Under the pieces are notes generated by a model. That model ran no database searches. It had not been told where the DNA came from and worked only from the letters and a program-made list of their open reading frames with translations. Shown one piece after another: positions 1-9,080 of a stretch of 39,623 nt of DNA. Origin of the DNA: Deltaproteobacteria bacterium (GTDB lineage: Bacteria; Myxococcota; Myxococcia; Myxococcales; 40CM-4-68-19); the NCBI GenBank assembly GCA_025358085.1, contig JANYKT010000045.1:1-39623 (forward strand), read 5' to 3'. How positions within the stretch are numbered: position 1 is the stretch's first letter; each line of letters begins with the position of its first letter. The position numbers and the translations under genes were made by a program.

Positions 1-483
1 ACTCAGTTAAGGAGGCCTTTCACTTGGCAACGAACGCCGCAGGAGAAGCGTGGGCGTCGCCGCCCTCAAACATACGCGCCCCCCCTGACCGGTGTTACGG
101 GATGGACCTGGGTTGCAAGGGGTGTCGCGAACTCGTTCGTCGACCCCCACGCTCCTCCTGCGGCTCTCGCGCGCTGAAGCTCTCGCGCAAACCGTTCGCA
201 AGCGCGCATCCGTTCCTCGCCCAGTCGACAGTCATCCGGCTTTCTTTCCTTCAGGCTGCGCTGACCTGGTTCGCCCTCGTTCAGGGGTGGTTGGCAATCT
301 GTCCCATCGCCATACATCGTACCTGGCTCGGGGAGGTCGTTTGAGATCCTCCGCTTTCCGCGGTAGGCCAGCCGCGCGATGGAGACGAAGATCTCCTGCG
401 CGCTTGCGGGCTAGAACGGGGGGATCTTCAGCGCGGCGTTCCTTACCGAGAGGAAGGGCGCTGCTAACCGACCGGCATTGGAT
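1..483. other. No convincing gene; intergenic stretch with a long inverted repeat
   Basis: Several reading frames are open here on both strands, but all are rich in Arg, Ser and Pro, overlap one another and show no family motif, as expected of chance frames in GC-rich DNA. No tRNA-like or rRNA-like sequence was recognised. The only structure is the imperfect inverted repeat at 36-164, listed separately. The left edge may hold the end of a neighbouring transcript; nothing identifies it. Confidence 0.5.
36..164. repeat. Imperfect 24-bp inverted repeat with an 81-bp spacer
   Basis: Positions 36-59 and 141-164 are reverse complements at 22 of 24 positions. Both arms are GC-rich, centred on GCAGGAG and CGTGG. 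A transcript would form a long hairpin with an 81-nt loop. It could be a small-RNA or REP-like element, the ends of a decayed insertion, or an untranslated hairpin. RAYT genes, which mobilise REP-like palindromes, occur elsewhere in the window, but I could not match these arms to sequence next to them. Confidence 0.5.
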
Positions 484-1332
484 CTAGCTCCGGAAGAAGA
501 TCAATCCGTAGTCGCCGACGAGCCGGAACCCAAGCGACTCATAAGCTTTGACGGCCGCCAGATTGGTCTCGAAGGTGAAGAGCACCGCGCGCTTCACGCC
601 CTGCGCGCGGGCGGCCAGTAACGAGCCGGCTACCACGCGGCGCGCATGGCCGCGGCCCCGCAGCAGGGGCGGGGTCCAGACGCCACCGACCTGCACGATC
701 TCGGGGAGCCGCGCGTTGAAGGCCGAATAGGCGACCAGCCGTCCGTGCTCGACCAGCACGAAGTCATTGCCGAGCTCGTGGGTCAGGTCGACGTTCTGGT
801 ACGCGGCGGCACGCAACGCTGGTGACGCTTCGCCGAAGCCGGTCTCGATCATGTACGCGTAGCGCCATTCGGCGCAGCCGGGCAGCTCGAGACTCTCGGG
901 CCTGCGGCATTCGACGCCGGGCTTTTCTGGCGGCAGGCGCAGCGCGGAGAGGTCGAGGTCGAACAGCGCGTCGCGGCTGCGCGTAATGGTGGGCCGGTCT
1001 ACAAGTCCCAGCTCGTCCCGCGCTCGCAACACCTGCTCCCACGGGCCGGAGAGCGCGGTCAGCCCGCGGCCCGATGCGCGCAGCGCCTCACGCGCCACCG
1101 CGCCCAAATCGGTTGGCGCCTGAAAGATCAAATTGCCGTTCCAGCAATGCGCCGCGACCGCGACGATGCGCTCCCCTTCAAAGGCGGCGGCATAAGTCGC
1201 CTGCATCGGCTCGCCACGATCGACCAGACCGGCCGCCCGCGCGTTGCTGCGCAGAAACATCGAAGTGAGCGCGAGCGGAGTCAGAAACTCCTCGAGCAAA
1301 GCCTCGTCGCCGGGCTGCAGGACACGAATCAT
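484..1332 (-). CDS. GNAT-family N-acetyltransferase (282 aa)
   Basis: This is probably a cytoplasmic acyl-CoA-dependent N-acetyltransferase; the acceptor is unknown. The C-terminal third carries the GNAT signature: an acetyl-CoA pyrophosphate loop (LLRGRGHARRV, about residue 225), then a strand and helix ending in ETNLAAVKAYESLGF, typical of motif B. The N-terminal half looks like a degenerate second GNAT lobe (MIRVLQPGDEALLEEFL), so this is probably a two-lobe protein, which fits its 282-aa length. The ATG start sits directly before that opening. It is monocistronic and followed downstream only by unassigned sequence. The family is clear; the substrate is not. Confidence 0.8.
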   Translation of the reverse strand: MIRVLQPGDEALLEEFLTPLALTSMFLRSNARAAGLVDRGEPMQATYAAAFEGERIVAVAAHCWNGNLIFQAPTDLGAVAREALRASGRGLTALSGPWEQVLRARDELGLVDRPTITRSRDALFDLDLSALRLPPEKPGVECRRPESLELPGCAEWRYAYMIETGFGEASPALRAAAYQNVDLTHELGNDFVLVEHGRLVAYSAFNARLPEIVQVGGVWTPPLLRGRGHARRVVAGSLLAARAQGVKRAVLFTFETNLAAVKAYESLGFRLVGDYGLIFFRS

Positions 1333-1420
1333 GGCGCGACCTCGTAACTGTCGTTGTCGCCAAAAGCAAACGGCGGCCGAGGCGCGAGGCCCCGGCCGCC
1401 GTCACTTGAGGAACAAGGAT

Positions 1421-4240
1421 CTACTGGACGCTGACGTCGTCGAACTGCGTGTACGTCGGGTCGCCCGCGTAGTTGTCGTCGTGATTGACGAGCGTGAGCG
1501 TGTAGCTCGTGCCCGGCTTCACGGCCGCGCTCACCTTGGTCCAGCCCGCGTTGTTGCAGGTCTTGGCCAGGATGGTCGTGGTGGTGGTGCCGGCCGTCAG
1601 CGTGGCGGTGGCCCAGTCATACGTGAGCGTGTCGGGGCAGTGGTTGTTGTACCAGAAGCTCACTGTGCTGGAGCCCGCTGGCGCAATGAACGACTGCGAT
1701 GCGCTGCTGTCGGTGGTCGGCGTGGTCCCGCCAAGCTGCGCCGCATACGTGCCCGTGTGGGAGGCCGTGCTGATGGTGGCGGTGCCCGCGGTGGTCCAGC
1801 CGGAGTAGCTGCCGGTCTCGAAGCCGCCGTTGACGATCGGGTTCGGCGGCGGGGGCGGCGGCGAGCCCGAGATAACGACGTCGTCATACTGGGTGTACGT
1901 CGGGTCGCCCGCGTAGTTGTCGTCGTGGCTGGTGAGCGTCAGCGTGTACGAGTGACTCGAGGTCAGGGCCGAGGAGACCTGCGTCCAGGTGCCAGTGTTC
2001 GAGCAGGTGTTGGCGAGGAGCGTGGTCGTGGCCGCCGTGGTGTTGTCCTTCAGCGAGGCAGTCGCCCAGTCGTAGGTCACCGAGTCCGGGCAATGCACGT
2101 TGAAATAGAAGGACAGCGTGCCGCCGGTCGAGGGCGCCGTGAAGGTCTGGGCGATCGAGCTGTCGCCGTTCGTCGGGCTGGTGCCGCCGACCACGGCCGC
2201 GTAGCTGCCGGTGTGGGCCGAGCCGCCAACGCTGGTGGTGCCGGCCGCAGTCCAGCCGCTCAAGGTTCCAGTCTCGAAGCCACCATTCACGATGCCGCCG
2301 CCTCCGCCGCCGCCGGACGCGTTGACCGTCAGCGAGATGGAGGCGCTGTGCGAGCCCGAGGTTGCCGAGCCGGTGACGGTCACGGTCGCCGCACCCGTGG
2401 TCGCCGTCGAGGAGGCGGTCAGCGTCAGGGTCGAGCTGCCGCCCGAGGTGACGCTGGCCGGGCTGAACGACGCGGTCACGCCCGCGGGCAGGCCGCTTGC
2501 GGAGAGGCTCACCGTCTGCGCGCTTCCGGCGGTGGTGGCCGTGGTGATGGTGCTGGTGCCCGAGGCTCCCTGCGTGATCGTCACGCTGGTGGGGCTGGCG
2601 GTGATCGAGAAGTCATTGGCCGGCGGGGTGACGGCGCCGCAGCCAGACAACTTGAATGAGCCGACGCGCGTGTGCCAGTTGAAGGTGCCGCTCGTGGCCA
2701 GGTACTCGGTCGTGTACCAGAAGGTGCAGTCGTCGGAAGGGTCCACCGCGATGTTCGAGTAGTCGCCCCAACGAGAGAGCGTCGTGCCCTGCGAGCCGCT
2801 GCCGTTCTGCAGCGTGCCTTCGCCCTGGCCCATGGTGCCAGCCGGGTCGCCGGCGTTGCGACCGGTGAAGCGGATGCCCGGGACCGACGCCGACGACGAG
2901 ATGCTGAAGCCCAGGCCGATGCCGCCCGAGCCGTCCATCGCGGCCGAGCCCATCCAGCGATACGCGGAGTCCGGCGCGTAGGTGCCCTGCTGGAAGATGG
3001 TCGGGCTGGCGTTGGGGCTGCGGATTTCGTACCAGCGAACGCCGGTCGAGCTGCCGGCGGTGATGCTGTGGTTGGTGACCAGCGATTCGTGGTCGCCGAA
3101 ATTACGGTACTGGAGGCGGAACATCATGCGGTCCGCCAGCGAGTCGAGCTGCTGGGTGGTGCCGGACTGCGGGATGCAAGTACCGCCCGCGCAGGCTTCC
3201 GCGAAGGCCGCGACCGGGAGCACGGTGGGGCCGGTGAAGGTCGAGTTCGCCGGCGTGGTCCAATCGACGTGAAACTTCCACAGCGCGAGGCCGTTGGGGT
3301 TCGCGTCCATGCCGACGATAAACTCCGGCTCGCCGACGGCCGGCTGGCGGGTGCCGTCGAGGTCGGCCGGCAGGAGGCCGCCGAAGCTCGTGCTGGTGTC
3401 GAAGCACTGCTGGGTGGCGGCGGCGCCGGTGAGCATCGCGCTGCGGTTCATCGCGCAGACCTTGGCGCCCTGGAAAGTCTGGGGGCTGCCGCCGAAGACG
3501 TTGTAGGTCCAGTAATACGCGTCGGGCCACACGCCCGCCTTGCCGTAATCGTTGAAGCCCGTATAGGTGAAGTCATAACGGTAATAAGCGCCGGTCGGGT
3601 CGCTGGTCTGCGAGACCGCGACGCACTGGTGATAATTGGGGTCGGGGTTGGTGACCGCGAACTGCGAGATGAACCAGCGATCGGCGATCGGGTCGTACAG
3701 CACAATCGGGTCGCCGTCGTTGTCCGTCTGGCAGAGGCCTCCGAATCCAGCGAAGAGCGAGTTGATCGGGACCGGACCGTGGAGCGCCGTGCCGGTCTTG
3801 TTCCAGATCATCAAGTCCTGATTGACCGTCTGCACGTAATGATTCGGGCCCACGTCGCCGTTGGTGTCGGGCGGCGCTCCGGTGACGCTGAACGTGCCGC
3901 TCGGCCCGGTGAAGCCCTGGCCAACACCTTCCCAATTGTGCGTGACGGTGGGGGCCGCGAGGAGGGCAATGAAAGCAGACTGTCGGACCGCGTCGCCGGC
4001 TTGCGCCTGGCTGGTGTTGAAGTGGCGCGGGATCCTTTTGACTTCATGTTCCGGGTTGGTGTTCACGTCCGGCGCCCGCATCAGATTCAGCGGCGCGGAA
4101 AGGTCGTGATGCGCTGCAAGTGAAACGGAAGGGGAGCGAAGCTCGACAGAGTTGCTGTCGTCGGCTTCGCCGCCTGGCTTTCCCGCACAGGCGGTCGCCG
4201 CAAAGAGTGCAATTAATGTTAGCGAGTTGCGCTTCAGCAT
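1421..4240 (-). CDS. Secreted lipoprotein with Ig-like domain and two tandem C-terminal jelly-roll modules (939 aa)
   Basis: The start shows a lipoprotein-type signal: a charged MLKRN, a hydrophobic stretch, then a lipobox-like ATAC with Cys18, so it is probably anchored to the outer membrane or cell surface. Residues 100-535 form a large domain of unknown family with repeated Trp/Tyr/Asp motifs, perhaps propeller-like. Residues 541-640 are Ser/Thr-rich and Ig-like (SVTITQG...[11 protein letters not shown]). After a Gly run come two homologous modules, about 650-791 and 802-939, each opening [10 protein letters not shown] and ending in [13 protein letters not shown](Y/F)DDV. They are joined by a poly-Pro linker and look like carbohydrate-binding jelly rolls. 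It is divergent from the metalloprotease at 4487. The catalytic role, if any, is unknown. Confidence 0.8.
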   Translation of the reverse strand: MLKRNSLTLIALFAATACAGKPGGEADDSNSVELRSPSVSLAAHHDLSAPLNLMRAPDVNTNPEHEVKRIPRHFNTSQAQAGDAVRQSAFIALLAAPTVTHNWEGVGQGFTGPSGTFSVTGAPPDTNGDVGPNHYVQTVNQDLMIWNKTGTALHGPVPINSLFAGFGGLCQTDNDGDPIVLYDPIADRWFISQFAVTNPDPNYHQCVAVSQTSDPTGAYYRYDFTYTGFNDYGKAGVWPDAYYWTYNVFGGSPQTFQGAKVCAMNRSAMLTGAAATQQCFDTSTSFGGLLPADLDGTRQPAVGEPEFIVGMDANPNGLALWKFHVDWTTPANSTFTGPTVLPVAAFAEACAGGTCIPQSGTTQQLDSLADRMMFRLQYRNFGDHESLVTNHSITAGSSTGVRWYEIRSPNASPTIFQQGTYAPDSAYRWMGSAAMDGSGGIGLGFSISSSASVPGIRFTGRNAGDPAGTMGQGEGTLQNGSGSQGTTLSRWGDYSNIAVDPSDDCTFWYTTEYLATSGTFNWHTRVGSFKLSGCGAVTPPANDFSITASPTSVTITQGASGTSTITTATTAGSAQTVSLSASGLPAGVTASFSPASVTSGGSSTLTLTASSTATTGAATVTVTGSATSGSHSASISLTVNASGGGGGGGIVNGGFETGTLSGWTAAGTTSVGGSAHTGSYAAVVGGTSPTNGDSSIAQTFTAPSTGGTLSFYFNVHCPDSVTYDWATASLKDNTTAATTTLLANTCSNTGTWTQVSSALTSSHSYTLTLTSHDDNYAGDPTYTQYDDVVISGSPPPPPPNPIVNGGFETGSYSGWTTAGTATISTASHTGTYAAQLGGTTPTTDSSASQSFIAPAGSSTVSFWYNNHCPDTLTYDWATATLTAGTTTTTILAKTCNNAGWTKVSAAVKPGTSYTLTLVNHDDNYAGDPTYTQFDDVSVQ
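1424..2293 (-). repeat. Tandem duplication encoding the two C-terminal modules
   Basis: Positions 1868-2293 and 1424-1837 encode two copies of the same module of about 140 residues. Shared landmarks are NGGFETG, an HTG.YAA.(V/L)GGT strand, HCPD..TYDWATA.L and [13 protein letters not shown]. The two copies are clearly diverged, so this is an old domain duplication rather than recent DNA slippage. Each copy has two Cys (HCPD and a later TC.N), which could pair within the module. Confidence 0.75.
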
Positions 4241-4486
4241 CTAGACCACCCAAGGGTTGTGGGACGCAAATTGGCGTCAAATGCGATTAGAATCAATGCG
4301 CAACCGGAGAATGATCTGCAATACCGTGGGTGAATGTATGGAAAGCGCCGCAAGTCGGCGGTGTTCCCTCTTGTTCCAGATTTCCGATAGTTAGACCGGA
4401 GGTAAGTGTTTATCGCTCCGTCAACTGACGGATCCGTATTGTCCGATTTAAGGAACGGACTTCCGCGTCTGCTGGTTGTCTCCGGG

Positions 4487-6766
4487 ATGCCTCGGACAAT
4501 CGCTGTCTGTCTCGTGCTCGTCGTTTCGGGCTGCGGTCCGTTCGTCTTCGGACCGCCTCCACGGATCGAAGCGTTCGCTGCCGACGCTGCGACCGTCGGC
4601 TGGGGCGATCCTCTGCAGCTTCGCTGGCACGTCAGCTTGGCCAGCGAAGTCTCCCTCTCCGGAGTCGGCCGCGTTGGTCTTGAGGGCGCCGTCGTCCGGC
4701 CCGTTGCCGCGCAGTCTTATGTGCTCACCGCGCGCGGACTCGGCGGCGTGGTGGTCTCGCAGCCGATCGCGATCACGCTTGGGCCCAGCCTCGCCGTTGC
4801 TGCTGGCGTGATGACCGATGGCGGCGCGCCGGGCAGCATCTTCGTCGCCAGGCTGCGCTCGGCGGCAGGCGCGGCCCCGTCCGACGATGTGCTCGTCACC
4901 ATCTCGGCCGATGCCCCTGGCTTCCCGCTGCGAACGCTCTGCGCTGCCCACGCGTCCACTTGCGAATTGCGCGCCCCCTCGGTAGCGCCAGCGCAGACCT
5001 TCTCCGCGACGGCCACGCTGACCGGGACCAAGGTCACCACGCGCTTTGCCCTGGCGCCCGGTGCGCTGGATCCGGCGCAAGGAATCGCCGCCAGCCCGGA
5101 CGGGGTCTCGTGGAGCGCGGTGCGTGGCGCGGTCGCGTATCGCGTGCAGGCGATGGACCTGGACAGCGCCGAGCCCGCAGGCGCGGCGATGGTGGTCCGC
5201 GCCACCAGCGCCGCGCTGCCGGTCACGGCGTCTGGCGTCTGGGTCGAGGCGCTCGCCGCCGAACCCGCCGATGCGAGCGTGGTCCTCCCCGCACCGCACG
5301 TGTCGCGCGCCACGGGCTTCGCCAGCGCGGGCCGGCAGGGCGGCGCGGGCGCGGCCTGGCAGATCTTCTCTCCGGCGGACTTCCAGGGCGATGTGCTCCA
5401 CGCCGACTTCGGCAAGCTGGGGGCAGACGAGCACCTGGCTGTACTCCTGATCAACGCTTCCGGGCCCGACCGCGCCGACGCGCAGGTGGACGTCAGCGGC
5501 ACCGCATCCCCCGCAGCTCCCGCGCGCAGCCCCGCGCTGGTGGCGGCTGCGCGCCCCGTCGACGCAAGCCACGACCTCTCGCGTTCAGTCCAGGACGCGC
5601 TGCTCCGCCAGGCCATCTCCGAAGGCGTCGCGCTCGCGCCCGAGCCGAGCGAGATCCTCTCGCAGACCAGCTTCTGCACCGCTCGCGGCCTCAGTACCGG
5701 CGACCGCGTTCGCAAGGCCGCGTCCCTCGTCCTGGCGACGCCGCACGGCCTCTTCTACGTCGACGACGAAGACAGTGCGCATTACCCGGCCAGCTTCTGG
5801 GCCACCATCGGGCCCATCTTTGAAGAGCGCATCTATCCCGTCGATACGCGTGTCTTCGGCGCCGAGAGCGATGTCGATCGCAATGGCAAATTAACCCTCT
5901 TCTTCACGCACGAGCTCGGCGCGCATCTGGATGGCGGCTGGCTGATTGGATACTTCGGGAACAATGACCTGCTGCGCGTGCGCGACCAGTCGCGCGATTG
6001 CAGCGGCACGGCTTCCAATCACGCCGATATCCTTTATATGAACGACATTGCCAATGGCCAGGCCAACGGATACGGCAGTAGCGACCTTGCCGGCAGCGTC
6101 TTCCCTGCCACCATTGCGCATGAACTGCAGCACCTGATCAATCTGAATCAGCGATGCCTGCTGCGCGCCTGCACCGAGCCCGAGGCCACCTGGGTCAACG
6201 AGGGATTGTCCAAAGTCGCCGAGGATCTGACCGGCTTCGGCTGGAATGGCGCGCAAGGCCGCTGGGAAGGCGCGCAATATCTCGCGCGCGCCGAAGGCGC
6301 ATTGAAGGGATATGACGGACGTAGCTTGACGGCATGGGAAGGCGATCCAATCGGCAACTATCAAGCCGCACATAGCTTCATGCGGTATTTCACCGACCGC
6401 TCTGGCGGCTCGTTCGCGGGAAATCTCACGCAGCAGGCGGGCCTCACGCACACGCTGGGGATGCCGCTGCCGCGGGCGCTGGCCGAGTGGGCCACGGCAC
6501 TGCTCTTCTCCAACGAGACCAGCTCGCCTTTGCCGTCCTTTTCCTTCTCGGGCACGGGGTGGTCGCCGTTCCACGCGCGGCTGCGGTATCTGGACTATCG
6601 CGACCTGTCCCCCGGGGGCGCCGTGGCTTCCCTGCGCGCCGACGGCTTCGGCGCCTTCGTCAGCGGCGCAGGACTGGGCGCAGCAGCCCGCATCACGGTC
6701 CGCAGCAGTGCGGCCGTGAAGCCGCATGTCGTGGTGGTGAAGTTCAGCGGGGTCCTGCCGCGGTAG
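4487..6766 (+). CDS. Surface lipoprotein metalloprotease with HExxH (hyicolysin/M30-like, 759 aa)
   Basis: This is a predicted extracytoplasmic zinc protease. The zinc motif HELQH lies at residues 545-549, followed about 20 residues later by WVNEGLSKVAED, whose Glu is a candidate third ligand; this arrangement recalls family M30. A DVDRNGKLTLFFTHELG stretch upstream fits the same family. I chose the ATG at 4487 because it opens directly into a lipoprotein signal (MPRTIAVCLVLVVSGCG, lipobox VSGC). A GTG at 4406 would add 27 residues ahead of the signal, and its GGAGGT lies too close to it. Residues 30-330 look like beta-rich accessory domains. It ends 12 bp from the convergent ABC gene. Confidence 0.8.
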   Translation: MPRTIAVCLVLVVSGCGPFVFGPPPRIEAFAADAATVGWGDPLQLRWHVSLASEVSLSGVGRVGLEGAVVRPVAAQSYVLTARGLGGVVVSQPIAITLGPSLAVAAGVMTDGGAPGSIFVARLRSAAGAAPSDDVLVTISADAPGFPLRTLCAAHASTCELRAPSVAPAQTFSATATLTGTKVTTRFALAPGALDPAQGIAASPDGVSWSAVRGAVAYRVQAMDLDSAEPAGAAMVVRATSAALPVTASGVWVEALAAEPADASVVLPAPHVSRATGFASAGRQGGAGAAWQIFSPADFQGDVLHADFGKLGADEHLAVLLINASGPDRADAQVDVSGTASPAAPARSPALVAAARPVDASHDLSRSVQDALLRQAISEGVALAPEPSEILSQTSFCTARGLSTGDRVRKAASLVLATPHGLFYVDDEDSAHYPASFWATIGPIFEERIYPVDTRVFGAESDVDRNGKLTLFFTHELGAHLDGGWLIGYFGNNDLLRVRDQSRDCSGTASNHADILYMNDIANGQANGYGSSDLAGSVFPATIAHELQHLINLNQRCLLRACTEPEATWVNEGLSKVAEDLTGFGWNGAQGRWEGAQYLARAEGALKGYDGRSLTAWEGDPIGNYQAAHSFMRYFTDRSGGSFAGNLTQQAGLTHTLGMPLPRALAEWATALLFSNETSSPLPSFSFSGTGWSPFHARLRYLDYRDLSPGGAVASLRADGFGAFVSGAGLGAAARITVRSSAAVKPHVVVVKFSGVLPR

Positions 6767-6778
6767 CAAGCCATCTCT

Positions 6779-8569
6779 CTATGTTCTCAACTTGTAGCCG
6801 CGGCGGAGCAGGGTGAGAGCGGTCGTGACCAGCGCAAAAGCCAGCACCGCGAGGATCGCGAAGCCTGTCGCCGGGGGACTTCCGACGTGTCCGATCAGCG
6901 CATATCTCATCGATTCGATCATGTAGTAAATGGGATTGATATGAAGGAAGAGCTGGAAATGCGGCGGCAGCATGGTGGCTGAATAGAAGACCCCGCCCAG
7001 GAAGGTGAGCGGGGTGATGACGAAAGTCGGGATGAAGTTCACCTGCTCGAACTTCTCGGCCCAGAGCGAGACGATCAAACCCAGGGACGAGAAGGCCAGC
7101 GAGACCAGCAGGCCCGCGAGCAGCGCCAGGAAGGGATGCGGGACATAGGCGCCGACGAAGACCGCGGCCGTCGCCCAGGTGAGTGTGCCCACCAGAAACG
7201 CGCGCAAGACCCCGGCGCCGACAAAGGCTGCCAGGAACTCCAGATAGCTGAGCGGCGTCACCAGCACGTCCACCATGGTGCCCTGCAGCTTCATGATGAA
7301 GAGCGATGAAGAGGTATTGAGAAAAGCATTGCTGATCACACCCAACATGACGAGTCCGGGGACCAGGAAGCGGATATAAGGAATGCCGTCGATCTCGCGC
7401 AGCCGGCCTCCCAGCGAATACCCGAAGACGACGAAATAAAGCGCGGTGGTGATCAAGGGAGAGAGAATGGTCTGGCCGGGCACGCGGAGGAATCGCGTCA
7501 CCTCTTTGCGAAAGAGCGTGCGGACCCCGAGCAACGGAACCAGCGGATCCGGGGCTGGCAACAAGGGCGCGGGCCTGGTCGTCGAAGCGATTTGCGCGGC
7601 CACGCCAGGCAGCGCGGGAACCTCGGGCATCGTGCCTGCGAGGGCCGCCAGAAGCGGCGCCTGCGCGCGCAGGAGTTCGATGATCACTGCTTCCAGTCGT
7701 GGCTCGCGCGTCTGCACGTCCACCACGCGGAGGCCCGATGCAGCCACCGCGGCGAGCGGCGCCGAGATGCCGTCACCCGCGCGCGGAGAAAAGACGATGA
7801 CCTTCCCGGCATCGGCCAGCACGGCGCCCGCCTCGAGCACGCCCTGGGGCAGCGCCAGCAAGGGCTGCAAAAGCGTGAGCCGCACCGTGCGATGGCTGAA
7901 GCGCGACATCAAATCAGCCTTCCGCTCGACCACCAGCAGCTTGCCGTTCTTGATCACGCCGATGCGGTCGGCAAGCTCCTCCGCCTCCTCCAGATAGTGA
8001 GTGGTCAGCACCACCGTGGTGCCCGCGTCGGCGAGCTTGCGCACGTAATTCCACAGGTCGCGGCGCAGCTCGACGTCGACGCCGGCGGTCGGCTCGTCGA
8101 GGAAGAGCACCGGCGGCCGGTGCACCAAAGCCTTGGCGATCAGCAGGCGCCGTTTCATGCCGCCGGACAGGGAGCGCGTCATCGCCTTGCGCTTGTCGAG
8201 CAGTCCCAGTGCGGTCAAGATCTCGACCAGCCGGTCATCCGGGAGCCGCACGCCGAAGTATCCCGCCTGCAGCTTGAGCGTCTCTTCGACGTTGAAGAAA
8301 GGATCGAAGTTGATCTCCTGGGGCACCAGGCCGACCGCGCGCCGGGTGAACTGGTAATCGGAGACGACATCGTGGCCCAGCACTTCCACGGTGCCAGAGG
8401 ACAGGCGCGAGGTGCCCGCCACCACGCTGATGAGCGTCGTCTTTCCCGCGCCGTTCGGGCCGAGCAGGGCGAAGACCTCGCCCCGCTCGATGTCCAGCGA
8501 GACATCGTCGAGAGCGGTGAAGGTACCGAAGCGCTTCGTTGCTCCACGCAGGCGGACGGCTGGTGTCAT
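6779..8569 (-). CDS. Single-chain ABC-2 exporter: ATPase fused to permease (596 aa)
   Basis: This inner-membrane exporter has both ABC parts in one chain. Residues 1-230 are the ATPase: Walker A GPNGAGKTT (37-45), signature LSGGM (134-138), Walker B LFLDEP (155-160) and switch His191. From about 345 the protein is an ABC-2 permease with about six membrane segments, including LSPLITTALYFVVFGY and ITPLTFLGGVFYSATMLP. These halves resemble YadG and YadH, which are separate genes in E. coli. The frame is open far upstream, but the ATG at 8569 begins exactly at the ATPase fold; the upstream part is antisense to the RRM and glycosylase genes. The substrate is unknown. It is divergent from the RRM gene. 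Confidence 0.9.
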   Translation of the reverse strand: MTPAVRLRGATKRFGTFTALDDVSLDIERGEVFALLGPNGAGKTTLISVVAGTSRLSSGTVEVLGHDVVSDYQFTRRAVGLVPQEINFDPFFNVEETLKLQAGYFGVRLPDDRLVEILTALGLLDKRKAMTRSLSGGMKRRLLIAKALVHRPPVLFLDEPTAGVDVELRRDLWNYVRKLADAGTTVVLTTHYLEEAEELADRIGVIKNGKLLVVERKADLMSRFSHRTVRLTLLQPLLALPQGVLEAGAVLADAGKVIVFSPRAGDGISAPLAAVAASGLRVVDVQTREPRLEAVIIELLRAQAPLLAALAGTMPEVPALPGVAAQIASTTRPAPLLPAPDPLVPLLGVRTLFRKEVTRFLRVPGQTILSPLITTALYFVVFGYSLGGRLREIDGIPYIRFLVPGLVMLGVISNAFLNTSSSLFIMKLQGTMVDVLVTPLSYLEFLAAFVGAGVLRAFLVGTLTWATAAVFVGAYVPHPFLALLAGLLVSLAFSSLGLIVSLWAEKFEQVNFIPTFVITPLTFLGGVFYSATMLPPHFQLFLHINPIYYMIESMRYALIGHVGSPPATGFAILAVLAFALVTTALTLLRRGYKLRT

Positions 8570-8610
8570 GGGCGCGCGGAAGATGCCACACGATCGTGAA
8601 AGTTTCCTCG

Positions 8611-8633
8611 AACTGGCGTAGGGTCCGCCAGTT
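8611..8633. promoter_or_regulatory. Perfect 8-bp inverted repeat between the ABC and RRM genes
   Basis: AACTGGCG, a 7-nt spacer and CGCCAGTT form a perfect dyad 42 bp after the ABC start and 25 bp before the RRM start, followed by TTTTCG. It could be an operator in the divergent promoter region or a hairpin in the RRM leader. No good -35/-10 pair was identified beside it. Confidence 0.4.
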
Positions 8634-8657
8634 TTCGAGACCAGAAAAGGATTCCCC

Positions 8658-9080
8658 ATGGGCACACGCCTCTTCGTCGGCAACCTCCCCTTCGACGCCA
8701 CCGAGGCGCAGATCCGCGATTTGATCGCGGCTGGTGGCCGCAATGTCACCTCGGTCAAGCTCGTCACCGACCGCGACACCGGCCGTCCCCGCGGCTTCGC
8801 CTTCGTCGACCTCGACACCGAGGAAGCCGCTAAAGCGGCCATCACCGAGTTGAACGGCAAGGACTTCGGCGGCCGCGCGCTGGTGGTCAACGAAGCGCAG
8901 GAGAAGACCGGCGGCGCTGGCGGAGGCAAGTTCGGCGGCGGTGGGGCGCCTGGCGGATTCCGCGGCACTCCCCACGGCAAGGAAGGCCGCACCGGCGGGT
9001 TCGGCAGTCGCGGGCCCTCGGCAGGACCGTCGCGCGGCGGTTCGCGCGGCGGCGGTCGCGGCGGCGGTCGCGGCAGCTGA
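8658..9080 (+). CDS. RRM-domain glycine-rich RNA-binding protein (140 aa)
   Basis: This is a small cytoplasmic RNA-binding protein of the bacterial Rbp type. Residues 3-78 form one RNA recognition motif with RNP2 LFVGNL (5-10) and RNP1 RGFAFVDL (45-52); the RNA-stacking Phe residues are present. Residues 84-140 are a disordered Gly/Arg-rich tail with RGG-like repeats, common in such proteins and often adding nonspecific RNA affinity. Related proteins in cyanobacteria and myxobacteria are linked to cold or stress responses, but the target here is unknown. ATG at 8658 is preceded by AAAAGG 8 bases upstream. Its TGA overlaps the proposed start of the glycosylase gene. Confidence 0.93.
   Translation: MGTRLFVGNLPFDATEAQIRDLIAAGGRNVTSVKLVTDRDTGRPRGFAFVDLDTEEAAKAAITELNGKDFGGRALVVNEAQEKTGGAGGGKFGGGGAPGGFRGTPHGKEGRTGGFGSRGPSAGPSRGGSRGGGRGGGRGS

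Noticed and set aside
4406-4486. N-terminal extension of the metalloprotease from GTG 4406
   Set aside because: The lipoprotein signal begins at 4487, and the GGAGGT before 4406 lies only about 2-3 bases from that GTG.
8613-8628. TGGCGTAGGGTCCGCC as a sigma-54 promoter for the RRM gene
   Set aside because: GG/GC spacing fits but the rest of both boxes does not, and the match is explained by the 8-bp dyad.
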